Shown piece after piece: positions 7,288 to 9,094 of a stretch of 9,094 nucleotides of DNA. Made by a program: the position numbers and the translations under genes. How positions within the stretch are numbered: the stretch's first letter is position 1; every line of letters begins with the position of its first letter. Source of the DNA: Rhodobacteraceae bacterium UBA3069 (GTDB lineage Bacteria > Pseudomonadota > Alphaproteobacteria > Rhodobacterales > Rhodobacteraceae). The notes beneath the pieces are model-generated. The model made no database searches, had not been told where the DNA came from, and was given only the letters and a program-made list of their open reading frames with translations. The stretch is taken from NCBI GenBank assembly GCA_002366795.1, contig DFBX01000109.1:1-9094 (forward strand), read 5' to 3'.

Positions 7288-8472
7288 TCAGACTTTTTCA
7301 TAAAGCGTGGTTACACAGGCCCCGCCGAGGCCCAGATTATGTTGGAGCGCCAGACGCGCGCCGTCGACCTGGCGCGCATCGGCCTGGCCGCGAAGCTGCT
7401 GAACAAGCTCGGTACATTGCGCAAGACCGGTCGCCCCGAGCGGATGGCCCTTGGACAAAAGACCGCCCGACGGGTTGGTCACGTATTTCCCGCCATAGGT
7501 ATTGTCGCCATCGTCAACGAATTTCGCCGCTTCGCCGCGCCCGCAAAGACCCAGCGCCTCGTAGGTGATGAGTTCGTTATGGGCGAAACAGTCGTGCAGT
7601 TCGACCACATCCACGTCGTCCGGGCCGATGCCCGCCGCCTCATAGACTTGATCAGCGGCGTTCTTGGCCATCGAGAAGCCGACAACCTCGCGCATGTCAT
7701 GCGCGTTGAAGGTTTCGGGACCATCCGTTGTCATGGCCTGCGCCGAAATCCGGACCGAGCTGTCGAGGCCGTGCTTGTCGGCAAATGCCTTGGAACAGAC
7801 GATTGCTGCGGCCGCGCCGCAGGTCGGCGGGCAGGCCATCAACTTGGTCATCACGCCGGGCCAGACGACCTGAGCCGCCATGACGTCGTCTGCGGTCACT
7901 TCCTGCCGGAACAGGGCAACGGGGTTCTTGGCCGCATGCCGACTGGCCTTGGCGCGAATTTTTGCGAAGGTTTCCAGCGGTGTGCCGAATTCTTCCATAT
8001 GCGCCTTGCCCGCACCGCCGAAATACCGAAGCGCCAGCGGGACGTCCGAATTGCCAACCAGATCGTCGGTTTCTTTGTCGAATGCCGCAAACGGGCTGAC
8101 CCGATCATGGAACATCGCACCGATTGCGCCGGGCTGCATCTGTTCGAACCCAAGCGCCAGAGCGCATTCCACCGCGCCGCTTTCAACGGCCTGGCGGGCC
8201 AGGAACAGGGCAGACGACCCGGTCGAGCAGTTGTTGTTCACGTTTACAACCGGGATGCCGGTCATGCCGACATGGTACAGGGCCCGCTGGCCGCAGGTGC
8301 TATCGCCATAGACATAACCCACATAGGCCTGCTCGACCTTGTCATAATCCAGTCCGGCATCGGCCAGCGCGGACCGGGTGGCCGCGGTCGCCATCACATC
8401 ATAGCTTTCAGATTTTCCGGGCTTCTGGAATGGGACCATCCCTACGCCGGCGACATAGGCTTTGTCTGTCAT
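7288..8472 (-). CDS. SCPx-type thiolase (sterol carrier protein X thiolase domain, no SCP2 domain)
   Basis: A 394-aa thiolase that cleaves 3-oxoacyl-CoAs, by family often 2-methyl-branched or bulky ones. The nucleophilic Cys is C82 in NVNNNCSTGSSAL. The SCPx/lipid-transfer hallmarks are ELHDCFAHNE (291-300, with H293 and C295), DNTYGGKYVTNPSGGL (323-338), SKGHPLGATG (340-349, H343) and LQHNLGLGGA (376-385). From memory these blocks are very close to the thiolase domain of animal peroxisomal SCPx, yet the protein stops where that domain ends, so no SCP2 lipid-binding domain is fused. The start MTDKAY follows a GGGAG ribosome site; the upstream in-frame ATGs at 8517 and 8532 would put the start within or against the predicted operator and are rejected. 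It is the first gene of the thiolase-SDR unit, with its own promoter at 8542-8569. No OB-fold (DUF35) partner gene is visible within the window. Confidence 0.93.
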   Translation of the reverse strand: MTDKAYVAGVGMVPFQKPGKSESYDVMATAATRSALADAGLDYDKVEQAYVGYVYGDSTCGQRALYHVGMTGIPVVNVNNNCSTGSSALFLARQAVESGAVECALALGFEQMQPGAIGAMFHDRVSPFAAFDKETDDLVGNSDVPLALRYFGGAGKAHMEEFGTPLETFAKIRAKASRHAAKNPVALFRQEVTADDVMAAQVVWPGVMTKLMACPPTCGAAAAIVCSKAFADKHGLDSSVRISAQAMTTDGPETFNAHDMREVVGFSMAKNAADQVYEAAGIGPDDVDVVELHDCFAHNELITYEALGLCGRGEAAKFVDDGDNTYGGKYVTNPSGGLLSKGHPLGATGLAQCTELVQQLRGQADARQVDGARLALQHNLGLGGACVTTLYEKV

Positions 8473-8525
8473 CTCTCTCTCCCATGTTTGGTCTGGCCAG
8501 CCTGAATCGAGCGCCATTCCATTTT

Positions 8526-8539
8526 CTACCATTTGTTAG
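8526..8539. promoter_or_regulatory. Predicted TetR operator over the thiolase transcription start
   Basis: CTACC-ATTT-GTTAG matches the palindrome CTAAC-N4-GTTAG with one change. With its flanks (8522-8540) it agrees with the site at 8600-8618 at 16 of 19 positions. It lies immediately downstream of the predicted -10 element on the minus strand, covering the expected start of transcription, where a bound repressor would block initiation. Confidence 0.6.
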
Positions 8540-8541
8540 AT

Positions 8542-8569
8542 TTTATATGCCGTCGCAAGGAACTGTCAA
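8542..8569 (-). promoter_or_regulatory. Sigma70-type promoter of the thiolase-SDR unit
   Basis: On the minus strand a perfect TTGACA (8569-8564) is followed by a 16-nt spacer and TATAAA (8547-8542). Transcription should start near 8535, about 60 nt before the thiolase ATG at 8472. It is the best promoter match I found in the window, and it lies between two copies of the predicted operator. Confidence 0.7.
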
Positions 8570-8591
8570 CAACCCCACGCGGTGTCAGTGC

Positions 8592-8620
8592 TTGCCTGGT
8601 TTTCTAACATATGTTTGAAT
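8592..8620 (+). promoter_or_regulatory. Weak candidate promoter for the divergent PaaY-like gene
   Basis: On the plus strand TTGCCT (8592-8597) is followed after 17 nt by TTGAAT (8615-8620), with AATAAT close by. Each hexamer is an imperfect match. The operator-like site 8604-8617 occupies the spacer. The leader to the ATG at 8757 would be about 130 nt. The AT-rich setting and divergent layout support it modestly. Confidence 0.3.
8604..8617. promoter_or_regulatory. Predicted TetR operator in the divergent intergenic region
   Basis: CTAAC-ATAT-GTTTG differs by one base from the perfect palindrome CTAACATATGTTAG, and its core AACATATGTT is itself a perfect palindrome. It is 78 bp from the related site at 8526-8539. 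It lies upstream of the thiolase -35 and inside the spacer of a possible plus-strand promoter, so it could serve either gene. Confidence 0.55.
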
Positions 8621-8756
8621 AATCTTGCCGCGCGTCCTGAAACGGCACTACATTTCCGGCCTGCGGGTCCGGGGTTGAATTTGCATGGCGGTTGTTAAGC
8701 ATCGGGTGCCTGATGTCGGAATCCAGAGACGTCCAGCCCACGAAAGGAAAAGAAAA

Positions 8757-9094
8757 ATGGCGTATTGCTATGAATTCAAGGGGTTCGTTCCGGTTGTTCC
8801 CGAGGGAACATTCGTTCATCTTCAGGCGGTTCTGATCGGAAATGTCATACTCGGTCAGGGGTGCTATATCGGACCCGGAGCAAGCCTGCGGGGCGATTTC
8901 GGCAGGATCGTGATTGGCGACGGGGCCAATGTTCAGGACAATTGCATCATCCATTCCTTTCCCGGCCGTGATGCGGTGGTCGAAACCGACGGTCATATCG
9001 GCCACGGCGCGATTCTGCATGGTTGCACCGTCGGCCGGAATGCTCTGGTCGGGATGAATGCCGTCATCATGGGGTGGTTTCAACAGGTCGACGC
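8757..9094 (+). CDS. PaaY/CaiE-like hexapeptide-repeat protein (gamma-carbonic-anhydrase superfamily), 5' part
   Basis: The first 112 codons of a left-handed beta-helix protein; the family is usually about 200 aa, so the window cuts it. Residues 11-105 match PaaY/CaiE closely: FVHLQAVLIGNVILG, ASLRGDFGRIVIGDGANVQ (42-60), then DNCIIHSF and DGHIGHGAILHGC. H66, H83 and H88 occupy the three metal-binding histidine positions of gamma-carbonic anhydrases, and R45/D47 are also conserved. PaaY is a thioesterase that clears dead-end CoA esters in phenylacetate catabolism; a similar CoA-salvage role here is inference. The ATG has a good ribosome site (AAAGGA, 8743-8748) about 8 nt upstream. After M105 the sequence stops resembling the family: GWFQQVD replaces an expected continuation like DGA plus further hexapeptides, though the frame stays open to the edge. 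It may be disrupted or be an assembly edge. Confidence 0.82.
   Translation, partial: MAYCYEFKGFVPVVPEGTFVHLQAVLIGNVILGQGCYIGPGASLRGDFGRIVIGDGANVQDNCIIHSFPGRDAVVETDGHIGHGAILHGCTVGRNALVGMNAVIMGWFQQVD

Noticed and set aside
6346..8505. A 719-codon stop-free frame on the plus strand, opposite the SDR and thiolase genes.
   Set aside because: It spans both real genes and the gap between them, has no recognisable motif and no ribosome site, and is the kind of antisense frame that GC-rich codon use creates.
8473..8532. N-terminal extension of the thiolase by 20 residues to an ATG at 8532.
   Set aside because: The added residues do not look like the family, the start would lie in the predicted operator at the transcription start, and MTDKAY has a proper ribosome site.
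8604..9083. A 159-codon minus-strand frame covering the intergenic region and the PaaY-like gene.
   Set aside because: The plus-strand translation of the same bases is a clear hexapeptide-family protein, and the minus frame would run through the predicted operator and has no motif.
9072..9094. Terminal inverted repeat of an insertion sequence at the right edge.
   Set aside because: Only 23 bases are available, they match no IS end I can name, and no second end or target duplication is visible.
1..9094. CRISPR arrays, tRNA or rRNA genes, toxin-antitoxin or defence genes.
   Set aside because: Nothing found by reading: no regularly spaced repeats, no cloverleaf or rRNA-like stretch, and every convincing protein belongs to acyl-CoA metabolism or its regulation.

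Overview
The window looks like chromosomal DNA from a GC-rich alphaproteobacterium. A Rhodobacterales (Roseobacter-group) origin is plausible from base composition, codon use and the style of the proteins, but no rRNA, tRNA or other phylogenetic marker is present, so this is inference. Seven complete genes lie on the minus strand and one gene, cut by the right edge, lies on the plus strand. All encode acyl-CoA catabolism enzymes apart from one TetR-family regulator.

Reading the minus strand from right to left, the first unit (8472 to 6433) is a stand-alone SCPx-type thiolase followed 24 nt later by an SDR dehydrogenase. It ends in two back-to-back hairpins (6423-6367). The second unit (6262 to 66) is tetR, a carboxyltransferase of the methylcrotonyl/geranyl-CoA carboxylase type, a LiuC/AtuE-like hydratase, the biotin carboxylase/biotin-carrier subunit, and an acyl-CoA dehydrogenase. 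These five genes are tightly packed: a 3-nt gap, a 10-nt gap, then two ATGA start/stop overlaps. Bases 8757-9094 hold the 5' part of a PaaY/CaiE-like hexapeptide protein transcribed the other way.

Together the enzymes make most of a pathway for a beta-methyl-branched acyl-CoA. The dehydrogenase forms the 2,3-double bond. The two-subunit biotin enzyme carboxylates the beta-methyl group. The hydratase adds water to the glutaconyl-type product. After a lyase step that is not encoded here, the SDR and SCPx thiolase can process the 3-hydroxy/3-oxoacyl-CoA. This resembles acyclic-terpene (atu) or leucine/isovalerate (liu) catabolism. The presence of a thiolase and SDR, with no HMG-CoA lyase in view, tilts toward an isoprenoid or longer branched chain.

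The most interesting signal is regulatory. A palindrome of the form CTAAC-N4-GTTAG occurs three times, all in the two promoter regions: at 6291-6304 before tetR, at 8526-8539 over the predicted transcription start of the thiolase unit, and at 8604-8617 near a possible promoter for the divergent PaaY-like gene. The two sites in the 8.5-8.6 kb region match at 16 of 19 positions. This supports a local regulon in which the TetR protein represses its own operon, the thiolase-SDR unit and perhaps the PaaY-like gene. Nothing in the window points to a defence system, CRISPR array or intact mobile element.
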